Source: Burkholderiales bacterium (lineage in GTDB: Bacteria; Pseudomonadota; Gammaproteobacteria; Burkholderiales; Burkholderiaceae_C). Taken from it: DNA of 64,000 nucleotides. This document shows, one piece after another, positions 29,792 through 39,105 of this stretch. The stretch lies in contig JAGWTU010000006.1 of assembly GCA_028868825.1 (NCBI GenBank), positions 62,001 to 126,000 on the forward strand, written 5' to 3'. Position 1 is the first letter of the stretch. Each line of letters opens with the position of its first letter. The notes under the pieces are model-generated. The model made no database searches, had not been told where the DNA came from, and saw nothing but the letters and a program-made list of their open reading frames with translations. The position numbers and the translations under genes were made by a program.

Positions 29792-31975
29792 CTACGGCGC
29801 GCCGATCACGAGGTAGGCGTTGACCGAGCCGCCGCTGCCGCGCCCGAGCCCGACATAGGCGGGGCCGACCGGCGTCTCGCCGCCGAGGTAGATCGCCACC
29901 GAGTTCAGCAGGCCGTAGCGCTGTTGCAGCGTGTACGGCTGCCCGACCTTGCCGAGTTCGAGCGCCAGCCCCAGGCGCAGATCGCCGCTGAGCCAGACCG
30001 GCGCGCGGCCGATGATGCGCTCGGCCCGCCACTGGGCGTAGGCGACATCGTTGCCGATGAGCTGGCCGGTGGCGAAACCGGTGAGATTGAGGAAGCCGCC
30101 GAGCTTGCCGGCGTCCGTGATCGGCAGCGCGCCGCGCGACGACCCGACCCAGCTCAGGCGGCTGCCGACGACATAGTCGCGCCAGGGCCAGGCCGCGCGC
30201 AGGTCCACCGCCGTGCGCGTGTAGCCCAGCGAGTCCGAGCTGAACCAGTTCACCTGCGCCGACCAGCCGCGGCTGGGGAAGTACAGGCGGTCGAACTGGT
30301 TCATGTCCAGCGCCGCCAGCCAGCCGCCGCCCAGGCGCTGGCCGACGAGCAGCGAGTCGACGACCACGCCGGTCTCGAGCTGGTTGACGATGCGGCTCTC
30401 GCGCCAGCCGAACTTGATCTGGCCCAGCCGCTGCAGGTTGACGCCGAACGCGAGGTCGAGCGCGGTGCGCGAGCTGCGGTACGCGGCGATGCGCCGGCCG
30501 CGCTCGAAGTAGTCGGTGTCGTCGCGCGAATAGCCGGCCTGGGTCTCGAAGAACCAGCGCTGCGACGGCACGAGCGGCTGGTAGTAGTCGAGCGCCAGCC
30601 CGGCGCTGCTGCCGGCCTCGGCGGTGATCAGCAGGTCGCCGCCGAGACGGTTGATCCAGGTCTGGTCGTAGCCCAGGCGCAGGCGGTACGTCGAGCTGCC
30701 ATTGAGGTCCGATTCGAGCTGCAGCGCCATGCGCCCGTAGTCCGGGCCCCAGCTCTTCTCGACCGGCATGAGGCGCAGCACGTTGCGGCCATGCTGGTCG
30801 AGCACGGCGTAGTCGACGCTCTGGTAGTCGCCGTCGCCGTAGGCGCGCAGCAGGTCGCGGTCGAGCGTCGCGGTGTCCAGCGGCGCGCCGATCTCCTGCT
30901 GGATGTAGCGGCGCACGGCCTCGGGATTGACGCGTGCCAGCGGCGCGATCTCGATGGCGTCGATGCGCGGCGACGTGCGATGCTGGCCGCGGCGCCGCTC
31001 GTCCCAGGCGGCATACTCGGGCGCCGGCACGGACAGCGCCGCCAGCCGTTGATCGACCGCGCGCGCCGCGGCCAGGCCGCGGTCGGCGGCCTCGGCGCTG
31101 CGGCCGAAGTCGGCAGCGCCTATCGTGCCCAGATCGGGCCGGATGTAGAGGTCGGACGGCGTCAGCGATGCCACCGAAGCGCGCACGTTCTGTTCGGTCA
31201 GCAGGTGGATGACCTGGGTCGTCACCGAGAGCAGGCCGACGACCTCGTCGGGCGGCAGCGGCGGCGTGTCGACGCCGACGGCGATCACGACCTGGGCGCC
31301 GCAGCGCTCGCGCACCTCGCGCACCGGCAGGTTGTCGACGAGGCCGCCGTCGACGAGCTTGCGGCCGCGGTAGTCCAGCGGTGCCATCAGCCCGGGCACC
31401 GAGATGCTGGCGCGCATCGCCATCGACAGGCTGCCGTCGCGCAGCACGACGCGCTCGCCGTCGCCGATGTCGGTGGCGATGATCGACAGCGGCAGCGGCA
31501 GCTGCTCGATCACGCGCTCGCCGGCGTCGTCGCGCACGAGATGGTCGAAGAAGAGCTTGATCTTCTGCCCCGAGACCAGCCCCGCCGGCGTCTCGACACC
31601 GCCGTTGCGCACGCCCGTCTCGCTGCCGGGCAGGAACTGCTGCTGCAGCAGCTTGCTGCGGTAGTTGAGGTCGGCGTAGTCCGGGTTGTCCTGGAACATG
31701 TCGGCCCAGTCGGCACGGCCGAGGTCGGCGCGCATCTGCGCCGCGCTCGCCCCCGCCGCCCAGGCGCCGGCGACGACCGCGCCCATGCTCGTGCCGGCGA
31801 TGCAGTCGACGGGCACGTGCAGCCGCTCGAGTTCCTCGATGACGCCGACATGGGCCGCGCCGCGCGCGCCGCCGCCGCCGAGCACGAGGCCGACGATGGG
31901 TCGCGCCGACGCGCTGACGGCCGCGGTGGCGGCGGACACCAGGAACAGGCAGGTCAGCAGACGGCGGCAGCGCAT
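29792..31975 (-). CDS. Patatin-like phospholipase fused to an outer-membrane beta-barrel (PlpD-like)
   Basis: The 727-residue protein has a signal peptide (residues 1-25), a patatin domain with the oxyanion loop GGGGARG (33-39), the nucleophile GTSMG (Ser63) and the catalytic Asp in DGGLVDN (about residue 214), then a POTRA-like linker (about 340-410) and a C-terminal Omp85-type barrel ending in VNAYLVIGAP. This layout is that of type Vd secretion proteins such as PlpD, where the lipase rides on its own barrel. It is convergent with the M14 gene and followed upstream by the AAA gene. Confidence 0.9.
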   Translation of the reverse strand: MRCRRLLTCLFLVSAATAAVSASARPIVGLVLGGGGARGAAHVGVIEELERLHVPVDCIAGTSMGAVVAGAWAAGASAAQMRADLGRADWADMFQDNPDYADLNYRSKLLQQQFLPGSETGVRNGGVETPAGLVSGQKIKLFFDHLVRDDAGERVIEQLPLPLSIIATDIGDGERVVLRDGSLSMAMRASISVPGLMAPLDYRGRKLVDGGLVDNLPVREVRERCGAQVVIAVGVDTPPLPPDEVVGLLSVTTQVIHLLTEQNVRASVASLTPSDLYIRPDLGTIGAADFGRSAEAADRGLAAARAVDQRLAALSVPAPEYAAWDERRRGQHRTSPRIDAIEIAPLARVNPEAVRRYIQQEIGAPLDTATLDRDLLRAYGDGDYQSVDYAVLDQHGRNVLRLMPVEKSWGPDYGRMALQLESDLNGSSTYRLRLGYDQTWINRLGGDLLITAEAGSSAGLALDYYQPLVPSQRWFFETQAGYSRDDTDYFERGRRIAAYRSSRTALDLAFGVNLQRLGQIKFGWRESRIVNQLETGVVVDSLLVGQRLGGGWLAALDMNQFDRLYFPSRGWSAQVNWFSSDSLGYTRTAVDLRAAWPWRDYVVGSRLSWVGSSRGALPITDAGKLGGFLNLTGFATGQLIGNDVAYAQWRAERIIGRAPVWLSGDLRLGLALELGKVGQPYTLQQRYGLLNSVAIYLGGETPVGPAYVGLGRGSGGSVNAYLVIGAP

Positions 31976-32019
31976 GCCCCCGATTCTGGCCGCAGCGGCG
32001 GCGGTCGCTGCCGCGGGCG

Positions 32020-33033
32020 CTACTGCAGGAATCCGAGCGGCTGGCGCCGCGACCCGCTGGCCGGCAGGTCGGCGACCTCGATGCGGTCGCGGCCGGCCAG
32101 GCGGGCGTTGCCGAAGCCGGTCATCCAGGCGCGGCGCATCTCGCGCGGCGCCATCGCGGCGAGCTGCTCGAGCACCGACTCGGCGGGCTCCTCGTCGAAG
32201 CGGCGGCCCCAGTCGTGGTCGGCGCGCAGCCGGCGGTACAGGCGCCGCGCGATCGCGCGCGCCGCATCGGCGTCGGGGGCCTGGACCTCGAACACGTTCA
32301 TGCGGTTGAGGATGGGCTCGGGGATGCCGCGCTCGTCGTTCGCGGTGGCGACCCAGATCACCTGGCTGGCGTCGATCGCGACCTCGGCGAACTCGTCGAC
32401 GAAGGTGCCGGCCGTGTCGTGCTCGAGCAGGCTGTAGAGCGCGCCCAGCGGGTCGTAGGCATGCTCGGCGCGCGCCTTGTCGATCTCGTCGACGACCATC
32501 ACCGGGTTCGCGTACTGGCCGTCGACGAGCGTCTCGAAGACCTTGCCCGGCCTGGCGCCCTTCCATTGGCTCGACGCGCCGCTGAGCACCCAGCCCGCCG
32601 TCAGGCTGCTCATGCTGATGAAGCCCAGCCCGGTGCCGAGCAGCTGCGCGACCTCGCGCGCGAAATGCGTCTTGCCGATGCCGGGCGGGCCGAGCAGCAG
32701 CATCGGCGTGAGCTCGAGCGCGTCGCGGCTGTCGTGGCACAGCGCCAGCTGGCGCCGCACGTCGTCGAGCACGTCGTTGAAATTGGGCATCTCGTCGTAG
32801 AGATGTTCCATCGCCGGCAGCCCGCCGGGCTTGACCTGGAAGCGCTCCGGGCCCTTCTCGATCATGCGTTCGTAGGTCGCGCGCAGGTTCTCGTGCTCGT
32901 TGGCCGGCAGCTTGTCCAGGCGCTGCGCGACGTCGCCGACGCGGTAGAGGCTGCGCATGCGGGCGATCGGCAAGGTGCCGCTGGGCGCGCGCGGCGCGGC
33001 GTCCTGGGTGACGAGGGCGTAGTCGGGATTCAT
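32020..33033 (-). CDS. Stand-alone Lon-like AAA+ ATPase
   Basis: A 337-residue protein. An N-terminal part (residues 1-95) resembles a Lon-style linker; then Walker A GPPGIGKT (about 114-121), Walker B VMVVDEIDKA, sensor 1 in WVATANDE and the arginine finger region PEPILNRM. The layout, with SLLEHDTAGTF and the ATAND sensor, matches the Lon AAA module, but both the Lon substrate domain and the Ser-Lys protease domain are missing. The start at 33033 is chosen because upstream codons are not protein-like. Function unknown; probably a remodelling ATPase. Confidence 0.82.
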   Translation of the reverse strand: MNPDYALVTQDAAPRAPSGTLPIARMRSLYRVGDVAQRLDKLPANEHENLRATYERMIEKGPERFQVKPGGLPAMEHLYDEMPNFNDVLDDVRRQLALCHDSRDALELTPMLLLGPPGIGKTHFAREVAQLLGTGLGFISMSSLTAGWVLSGASSQWKGARPGKVFETLVDGQYANPVMVVDEIDKARAEHAYDPLGALYSLLEHDTAGTFVDEFAEVAIDASQVIWVATANDERGIPEPILNRMNVFEVQAPDADAARAIARRLYRRLRADHDWGRRFDEEPAESVLEQLAAMAPREMRRAWMTGFGNARLAGRDRIEVADLPASGSRRQPLGFLQ

Positions 33034-33290
33034 CGGATCACGCTCCCAAGCCTGTGGCGGCAACTCGATTGGACACAAGACTGCCACAGAGGTGCCGCAA
33101 AACAAAGGGGGTGTGGCACCGCAATTCGGGGATCTTTGCGCGGCCTTCACGAAGCCGCGTGCGGTTCATCGCGCCGCACGACGATTCATCCGCGCGACGC
33201 CGCCGCGCATCGCAGCGACGAGGCGGCGCGGCATCGCGCTGCCTACATTGCAGCCATCGACTTCTTCCCGCCACCCCAACAGGAACGATC

Positions 33291-33482
33291 ATGACGCTGC
33301 AACAAACCTCGACGACTTCCCACGAACTGCCGCGCAACGGCGCCATCCCGCAACTCGCCGCGCTCGCCCTCAGCGCCGTGATGACGCTGGCGATGCTGGC
33401 CAGCGTCGACACGTTGGCGACGAGCGCGCCGCCGCAGGCGCTGTGGGCGCAGCTGCACGTGCCCGCGCTGCCGCGCGCCTGA
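33291..33482 (+). CDS. Small predicted membrane protein
   Basis: A 63-residue protein preceded by AGGAACG five bases from the ATG. It has one hydrophobic helix at residues about 24-42 (LAALALSAVMTLAMLASV) between a polar N-terminus and an Ala/Pro-rich C-terminus. No homology is recognised. It is divergent from the AAA gene; the 257-base spacer 33034-33290 contains no other gene. Confidence 0.5.
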   Translation: MTLQQTSTTSHELPRNGAIPQLAALALSAVMTLAMLASVDTLATSAPPQALWAQLHVPALPRA

Positions 33483-33647
33483 GCGACGAATGATGCCATC
33501 GCGCGGCGCCGGCCGCGCCCGCACCCGCCGCCGCTGAGCCGATCGTGTCGTTGTTCGCACCGCCCGGCCCGCGGCCTCGCACCAAGCCGTTGGGCTGGGC
33601 GAAAATGGCGCGCCGAACAACCCGGATCGAACCGGGTGGAGCGCTGA

Positions 33648-34817
33648 ATGCCGAATGCGGGCCCTGCTCCGCCCACCGCCGCCGCGATGACCGACCTGGC
33701 ACGCCAGGCCGGATTCGCCCAATGCGTGACGCTGCTGCGCAAGACCTTGCGCCTGGCGCCGGTCGGCTGGATCCTCGTGGCCTGGCTGGCGTGGGGACGC
33801 ACGCCGGCCGCGAACCTGGCGACCTGGATCGGCATCTTCGCCGTGCTGTGGCTGGCCAATCTGGTCACGCTGCACCGCCTCGAGCGCGCGGGGCCGCAGG
33901 TCGATCGCGACGCGCCGGCGCTGATCCGCGTCGCCGTCTTCGACGGCCTTGCCTGGGGCCTGCTGGTGCTGCTGGTCATGGGGCACGACCGCATCCTCGA
34001 TTCGTGGCTGGCCGTCGTGCTGTGCGGCGTCGTATCGCAGAATGCGCCGACCTACATCACCTACCGGCCGGCTTTCCGCGCGCTCGTGGCGGCGATGTGG
34101 GCCACCGCCCTCGTGTCGGCCACCGTCATCGCCGAGCGCCTGCACGCCGCGCCCCAGCTCGCGGCCGGTCTGACGGTCTATTTCCTCTTGCTCGTGAACT
34201 CGATGCAGCTGATTTCGCGCCGCGTCACCGAGGGCATCCGGCTGCAGCTCGAGAACGCGGCGCTGGCCGGCCAGCTCGAGGTCGCCCTGCAGGGCATGGA
34301 GCGTCAGGCGACGACCGACCCGCTGACCGGACGCATGAACCGCCGCGCCCTCGACACCCTGCTGGCGCGTTACATCCAGGAGGGCCGCGAGCGCGGCGCG
34401 CGCTTCGCGCTGCTGATGCTGGACGTCGACCATTTCAAGCGCATCAACGACGAACATGGCCACCCGGTGGGCGACCAGGCGCTGTGCCGCATCGCCGATC
34501 GCATCGGCACCCAGTTGCGCAGCGGTGACAGCTGCGCGCGCTACGGCGGCGAGGAATTCGTCATCGTGCTGCCGCGTGTCGACGCCGAGGCCGCCAGCGA
34601 CATCGCCGAGCGCATTCGAGCGGAGGTCGCGTCCGCGCCGCTGGCAACGCGGCCGCCGCTCGCGGTCACGGTCTCGATCGGCGTCGCCGAGTACCGCGCG
34701 CCGATGACGGCGGCGTCCTTGCTGGCGCGCGCCGACCGCGCGGTCTACGCCGCCAAGCGCGGCGGTCGCAATCGGGTCGTGCTCGCCGACTCGACGTCGT
34801 TCGAGCCCTCGCGGTAG
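33648..34817 (+). CDS. Membrane-bound diguanylate cyclase (GGDEF)
   Basis: The 389-residue protein has about five or six hydrophobic segments in residues 35-205, a short coiled linker and a C-terminal GGDEF domain (about 220-380) starting DPLTGRMNRRAL and carrying the active-site motif GGEEF (about residue 301). The RxxD inhibitory site is not obvious. It makes cyclic di-GMP, with the membrane part as likely sensor. A start at ATG 33687 is possible; 33648 has a GGTGGAG just upstream. Confidence 0.92.
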   Translation: MPNAGPAPPTAAAMTDLARQAGFAQCVTLLRKTLRLAPVGWILVAWLAWGRTPAANLATWIGIFAVLWLANLVTLHRLERAGPQVDRDAPALIRVAVFDGLAWGLLVLLVMGHDRILDSWLAVVLCGVVSQNAPTYITYRPAFRALVAAMWATALVSATVIAERLHAAPQLAAGLTVYFLLLVNSMQLISRRVTEGIRLQLENAALAGQLEVALQGMERQATTDPLTGRMNRRALDTLLARYIQEGRERGARFALLMLDVDHFKRINDEHGHPVGDQALCRIADRIGTQLRSGDSCARYGGEEFVIVLPRVDAEAASDIAERIRAEVASAPLATRPPLAVTVSIGVAEYRAPMTAASLLARADRAVYAAKRGGRNRVVLADSTSFEPSR

Positions 34818-34845
34818 TTCGCCGCCGCGGCCGGCCGCGCCGACC

Positions 34846-35544
34846 TCAGGCGCCGTAGAGATGCCGCGCCAGGAAGGTCAGCGAGCGGCCATGGGCCAGC
34901 GCCGCGCTCGGTGCGCGGTAGGCCGACCGATCCCAGCAATTGAAGCCGTGATGCGCATCGGCGTAGAGATGGACCTCGGCGCCGGCCATCGCCGCGCGCA
35001 CGGCGGCGACGGCGGCCGGCGGGATGTGGTCGTCGTGGCCGGCGTAATGGAACTGCATCGGGCAGGCGATGGCCGGCGCGAGATCCAGTTTCTGCTGGAT
35101 GCCGCCGCCGTAATAGGCCACCGCCGCGTCGAGCCTGCCGCGTGCCGCGGCCTGGTAGGCCAGACGGCCGCCGAAGCAATAGCCGATGCCGCCGACCCTG
35201 GCGCCGCCGACCTCGGGCCGCTCGCGCAGCGCGGCCGCCGCGGCGTCGATGTCGGACTCGATCTCCTCGGACTTGAGCGCCATCATCAGCTGGATGCCGC
35301 GGTCGCGATCGGCGCCGACATAGCCGAGTTCGATGCGCGGCCCGCCGCGCCAGAACAGGTCGGGCGCGAGGACGACGAAGCCGGCCAGCGCGTACTGCTC
35401 GGCGACGCCGCGGATATGCGCATTGACACCGAAGATCTCCTGCCACAGCACGAGCCCCGGCCCGCGGCCGGCCGGCGGCAGCGCGAGGTAGCCGCCGAAA
35501 CCGGGGGCGACATCTATCCATTGCGTCTTCACGGGGCTCGTCAT
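34846..35544 (-). CDS. Dienelactone hydrolase family protein
   Basis: The 232-residue alpha/beta hydrolase has the catalytic Cys in GIGYCFGG (residues about 121-128), Asp in AGHDDHIPP and His in DAHHGF, the Cys-Asp-His triad of dienelactone hydrolases. Such enzymes open lactones in the chloroaromatic degradation route, but many members act on unknown esters. It starts 26 bases downstream of ruvC on the same strand. No ring-cleavage genes are nearby. Confidence 0.88.
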   Translation of the reverse strand: MTSPVKTQWIDVAPGFGGYLALPPAGRGPGLVLWQEIFGVNAHIRGVAEQYALAGFVVLAPDLFWRGGPRIELGYVGADRDRGIQLMMALKSEEIESDIDAAAAALRERPEVGGARVGGIGYCFGGRLAYQAAARGRLDAAVAYYGGGIQQKLDLAPAIACPMQFHYAGHDDHIPPAAVAAVRAAMAGAEVHLYADAHHGFNCWDRSAYRAPSAALAHGRSLTFLARHLYGA

Positions 35545-35570
35545 GCGATGACTCCAGTCGGGATGGGGGT

Positions 35571-36119
35571 TCAGTAGGTGCGGCCTTGGCGGTATTGCGC
35601 ATGTTGCCGCCTTTGCAGCGGCGACGCTTGCGCCAGCGCGGCGAAGCTGGCGCCGGCATGCGCCTGGGTGATGGCCAGGCCGAGCGCGTCGGCGGCGTCC
35701 TTGCCCGGCAGCGCCGACAGCGCCAGCAGCCGCCGCACCATCTCCTGCACCTGGCCCTTGTTGGCCAGGCCATGGCCGACGGTGGCCTTCTTCATCTGCA
35801 GCGCCGTGTATTCCGACACCGCCAGCCCGGCGCTGACGAGCGCGGCCAGCGCCGCGCCCCGCGCCTGGCCCAGCAGCAGCGTGCTCTGCGGGTTGACGTT
35901 GACGAAGACGATCTCGAGGCTGGCGCAGCTCGGTTGGTAGCGCTCGACGACCTCGCGCACGCCGTCGAAGATGATGCGGATGCGCTGCGGCAGGTCGCCG
36001 CGCGGCGCCTCGAGCGTGCTGATCGTGCCGCTGGCGACATAGGCCAGCCGGGGTCCGTCCGCATCGACGACGCCGAAGCCGGTGCGCTGCAAGCCGGGAT
36101 CGATGCCGAGGATGCGCAT
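35571..36119 (-). CDS. ruvC: Crossover junction endodeoxyribonuclease RuvC
   Basis: A 182-residue RuvC nuclease. It begins [19 protein letters not shown], with the first catalytic Asp at residue 7; the Glu in SLEIVFVN, and the C-terminal [14 protein letters not shown] with the last two Asp residues are present. It resolves Holliday junctions together with RuvAB. It follows purH by five bases on the same strand, so it is the downstream gene of a dusB-fis-purH-ruvC run. A RuvC gene here without ruvAB is common in the order. Confidence 0.95.
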   Translation of the reverse strand: MRILGIDPGLQRTGFGVVDADGPRLAYVASGTISTLEAPRGDLPQRIRIIFDGVREVVERYQPSCASLEIVFVNVNPQSTLLLGQARGAALAALVSAGLAVSEYTALQMKKATVGHGLANKGQVQEMVRRLLALSALPGKDAADALGLAITQAHAGASFAALAQASPLQRRQHAQYRQGRTY

Positions 36120-36124
36120 CGGGA

Positions 36125-37708
36125 TCAATGACGGAAGTGCCGCGTCCCCGTGAACACCATCGCGATGCCGCGCTCGTCGGCGGCGGCGATGACCTCGTCG
36201 TCGCGCATCGAGCCGCCGGGCTGGATGACGCAGCGCGCACCGGCGTCGACGACGACGTCGAGGCCGTCGCGGAACGGGAAGAAGGCGTCGCTGGCCACCG
36301 CCGAGCCGAGCAGGCTGAGCCCGGCGTTGTCGGCCTTGATCTTGGCGATGCGCGCGCTGTCGATGCGGCTCATCTGGCCGGCGCCGACGCCCAGCGTCAT
36401 GCCGCCGCCGCAGAACACGATGGCGTTGCTCTTGACGAACTTGGCGACCTTCCAGGCGAAACCGAGGTCGGCCATCTGCGCCGGTGTCGGCGCGAGTTTC
36501 GTCACCACGCGCAGCTCGGACGCGCCGACGTTCTTCGCATCCTGGCTCTGCAGCAGCATGCCGCCGCCGACGCGCTTGAGGTCGAGCGCGTTCATCGCCG
36601 GCGCCAGCGGCACCTCGAGCAGGCGCAGGTTCTGCTTGGCGGCGAGCAGCTCGCGCGCCTCGGGCGTGATCGAGGGCGCGATCGCGACTTCGACGAACTG
36701 CTTGGCGGCGTTGATCGCCTCGACGACCGCGGCGTCGAGCGGGCAGTTCAGCGCCAGGATGCCGCCGTAGGCGCTCGTCGGGTCGGTCTTCAGCGCCTTC
36801 AGGTAGGCCTCGACGGCGCTCGCGCCGACGGCCACGCCGCAGGGGTTCGCATGCTTGACGATGACGCAGGCCGGGCCGTCGAAGGTCTTCACGCATTCCC
36901 AGGCGGCGTCGGCGTCGGCGATGTTGTTGTAGCTCAGCGCCTTGCCCTGCAGCTGCTTCCAGCCCGCCAGCGTGCCCGCCGCTGGCGCGGCGTCGCGGTA
37001 GAACGCCGCACTCTGGTGCGGGTTCTCGCCGTAGCGCATGTCCTGCGTCTTCGTCAGCTGCAGCGTGTAGACGGCCGGATAGGCCTCGCGCGCCGGCACC
37101 GCGGCGGCGTGTTCCTCGGCGCCGGGCTGCAGCGCGCCGAGGTAGTTGCTGATCATGCCGTCGTAGGCGGCGGTATGCGCGAAGACCTTCGTCGCGAGCA
37201 TGAACTTGGTGGCGCGGCGCACGCCGCCCTGGCCGAGTTCGTCGAGCACGCGGGCGTAGTCGGCGGGGTCGATGACGACGGCGACATCGGCCCAGTTCTT
37301 GGCCGCCGCGCGCAGCATCGCCGGGCCGCCGATGTCGATGTTCTCGATCGCGTCCTCGAGCGTGCAGTCGGCGCGCGCCGTCGCCTGCGCGAAGGGGTAG
37401 AGGTTGACGACGAGCAGGTCGATGGTGCCGATGCCATGCGTCTCCAGCGCCGCCATGTGCGCGGCGAGGTCGCGCCGCGCCAGCAGCCCGGCGTGGATGC
37501 GCGGGTGCAGCGTCTTCACGCGGCCGTCGAGCATCTCTGGGAAGCCGGTGATCTCGGCGACCTCGGTCACCGCGAGCCCGGCGTCGGCGAGCAGCCGCGC
37601 CGTGCCGCCGGTGGACAGCAGGCGAGCGCCGCGCTGGGCCAGCGCGCGCGCGAAATCGACGATGCCGGTCTTGTCGGAGACCGAGATGAGGGCGGTGAGT
37701 GCGGACAT
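36125..37708 (-). CDS. purH: Bifunctional AICAR transformylase/IMP cyclohydrolase
   Basis: A 527-residue PurH with both domains: N-terminal IMP cyclohydrolase (residues 1 to about 200, [28 protein letters not shown]) and C-terminal formyltransferase ([11 protein letters not shown], and the catalytic KHANPCG). It makes IMP from AICAR in the last two purine-synthesis steps. Start 37708 begins the family N-terminus; fis ends two bases upstream. Confidence 0.97.
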   Translation of the reverse strand: MSALTALISVSDKTGIVDFARALAQRGARLLSTGGTARLLADAGLAVTEVAEITGFPEMLDGRVKTLHPRIHAGLLARRDLAAHMAALETHGIGTIDLLVVNLYPFAQATARADCTLEDAIENIDIGGPAMLRAAAKNWADVAVVIDPADYARVLDELGQGGVRRATKFMLATKVFAHTAAYDGMISNYLGALQPGAEEHAAAVPAREAYPAVYTLQLTKTQDMRYGENPHQSAAFYRDAAPAAGTLAGWKQLQGKALSYNNIADADAAWECVKTFDGPACVIVKHANPCGVAVGASAVEAYLKALKTDPTSAYGGILALNCPLDAAVVEAINAAKQFVEVAIAPSITPEARELLAAKQNLRLLEVPLAPAMNALDLKRVGGGMLLQSQDAKNVGASELRVVTKLAPTPAQMADLGFAWKVAKFVKSNAIVFCGGGMTLGVGAGQMSRIDSARIAKIKADNAGLSLLGSAVASDAFFPFRDGLDVVVDAGARCVIQPGGSMRDDEVIAAADERGIAMVFTGTRHFRH

Positions 37709-37710
37709 GT

Positions 37711-37944
37711 TCAGACCAGTTTGTGTGATTGGAGCTTGCGCCGCAACGTGTTGCGGTTGATGCCCAGCCATTCGGCGGCCTTGCTCTGGTTGCCCTCGGC
37801 ATGGTGCATCACGACGTCGAGCAGCGGACGCTCGGCGGCGGCGAGGAAGAGCTCGTGCAGCGCATGCGGCTCGGCGCCGCGCAGATCCTTGAAATACTGC
37901 TCCACGCTGCTGCGGATGCAGGCGTCGATCTCTTTTCTGCTCAT
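37711..37944 (-). CDS. fis: Fis-family DNA-binding protein
   Basis: A 77-residue small Fis protein with the C-terminal helix-turn-helix ...[21 protein letters not shown] (residues about 52-72). Fis bends DNA and controls ribosomal and other growth genes. Its ATG overlaps the dusB stop (ATGA), the widely conserved dusB-fis arrangement, and it is followed two bases later by purH. Confidence 0.95.
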   Translation of the reverse strand: MSRKEIDACIRSSVEQYFKDLRGAEPHALHELFLAAAERPLLDVVMHHAEGNQSKAAEWLGINRNTLRRKLQSHKLV

Positions 37945-38987
37945 GCTGCGATCGACGCGCGGTCGTCGTTGGCCGCCGCGGCCTCGGACACGCTGGGCAG
38001 GCGCGCGTGGCGGTCGGCGAGTTCGTCGAAGAAGGCGGTGAGCGCATCGACCTGGCGCGCGGCGTCTTCGATGCGGTTCATCGCGTCGCGAAAGGCGAGG
38101 CCGCCCGGCAGGTCGCGCACCGCCCAGGCGATGTGCTTGCGCGCGCTGCGCAGCCCCGTGTATTCGCCGTACAGCGCATGGTGGTCGAGCAGATGCTCGG
38201 TGAGCCAGCGCTGCACGTCGCGCGTGGCCGGCGCCGGCAACTTCTCGCCGGTGGCCAGGTAATGCGCGATCTCGGTGAAGATCCACGGCCGGCCCTGCGC
38301 CGCGCGGCCGATCATCAGCGCGTCGGCGCCGGTGGCCGCGAGCACCGCACGCGCCTGCTCGGGGCTGGCGATGTCGCCGTTGGCGACGACGGGAATGGTC
38401 AGCACCGCCTTCACCGCGGCCACCGTCTCGTGCTCGGCGCTGCCGCCGTAGCCCTGCTCGCGCGTGCGGCCGTGCACCGTCACCATCGCGATGCCGGCCG
38501 ACTCGGCGGCGCGTGCGATGGCCACCGCGTTGCGCTGCCCGGCGCGCCAGCCGCTGCGCATCTTCAGCGTCACCGGCACGCCGCGCGGCGCGCAGGCGGC
38601 GACGACGGCCTCGACGATGGCCAGCGCCAGCGGCTCGTCCTGCATCAGCGCCGAACCGGCCCACTTGTTGCAGACCTTCTTCGCCGGGCAGCCCATGTTG
38701 ATGTCGATGATCTGCGCCCCGCGATCGATGTTGTAGCGCGCCGCATCGGCCATCTCGGCGGCGTCGACGCCGGCGATCTGCACCGCGATCGGCGCCGATT
38801 CGCCGGCATGGTCGGCGCGCCGCGAGGTCTTCAGCGAGGTCCAGAGTTCGCGCTTGCTCGTCACCATCTCGCTGACCGCGTAGCCGGCGCCGAGCCGCTT
38901 GCACAGCATGCGGAACGGTCGGTCGGTGACACCGGCCATGGGGGCGACGAAAAGCCGGTTCGGCAGATCGTGGGGGCCGATGCGCAT
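37941..38987 (-). CDS. dusB: tRNA-dihydrouridine synthase B
   Basis: A 348-residue Dus enzyme: N-terminal [14 protein letters not shown], the FMN-barrel segment [13 protein letters not shown] with the catalytic Cys, HGRTREQGY and [10 protein letters not shown] are present. It reduces specific uridines in tRNA using FMN and NADPH. The start at 38987 ([12 protein letters not shown]) is chosen on family grounds. The dusB-fis order identifies it as DusB rather than DusA or DusC. Confidence 0.95.
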   Translation of the reverse strand: MRIGPHDLPNRLFVAPMAGVTDRPFRMLCKRLGAGYAVSEMVTSKRELWTSLKTSRRADHAGESAPIAVQIAGVDAAEMADAARYNIDRGAQIIDINMGCPAKKVCNKWAGSALMQDEPLALAIVEAVVAACAPRGVPVTLKMRSGWRAGQRNAVAIARAAESAGIAMVTVHGRTREQGYGGSAEHETVAAVKAVLTIPVVANGDIASPEQARAVLAATGADALMIGRAAQGRPWIFTEIAHYLATGEKLPAPATRDVQRWLTEHLLDHHALYGEYTGLRSARKHIAWAVRDLPGGLAFRDAMNRIEDAARQVDALTAFFDELADRHARLPSVSEAAAANDDRASIAA

Positions 38988-39105
38988 GCGCGAGCTGCAG
39001 GACTGCTGAAAAAAGAGGCGGAAGTATAGCCCGCAGCCCTCGCCCCGATATCGTTGCCGCGCCAGAATGGCCGCCCGAGGCGACGCCGCCATGATCAGGA
39101 TCCAC

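Noticed and set aside
29792..33033. Patatin plus AAA ATPase as a defence system of the CBASS or Avs type
   Set aside because: The patatin carries a signal peptide and outer-membrane barrel, so it is a secreted lipase and not a cytosolic effector; the AAA protein has no sensor domain and the genes are 44 bases apart without a cyclase.
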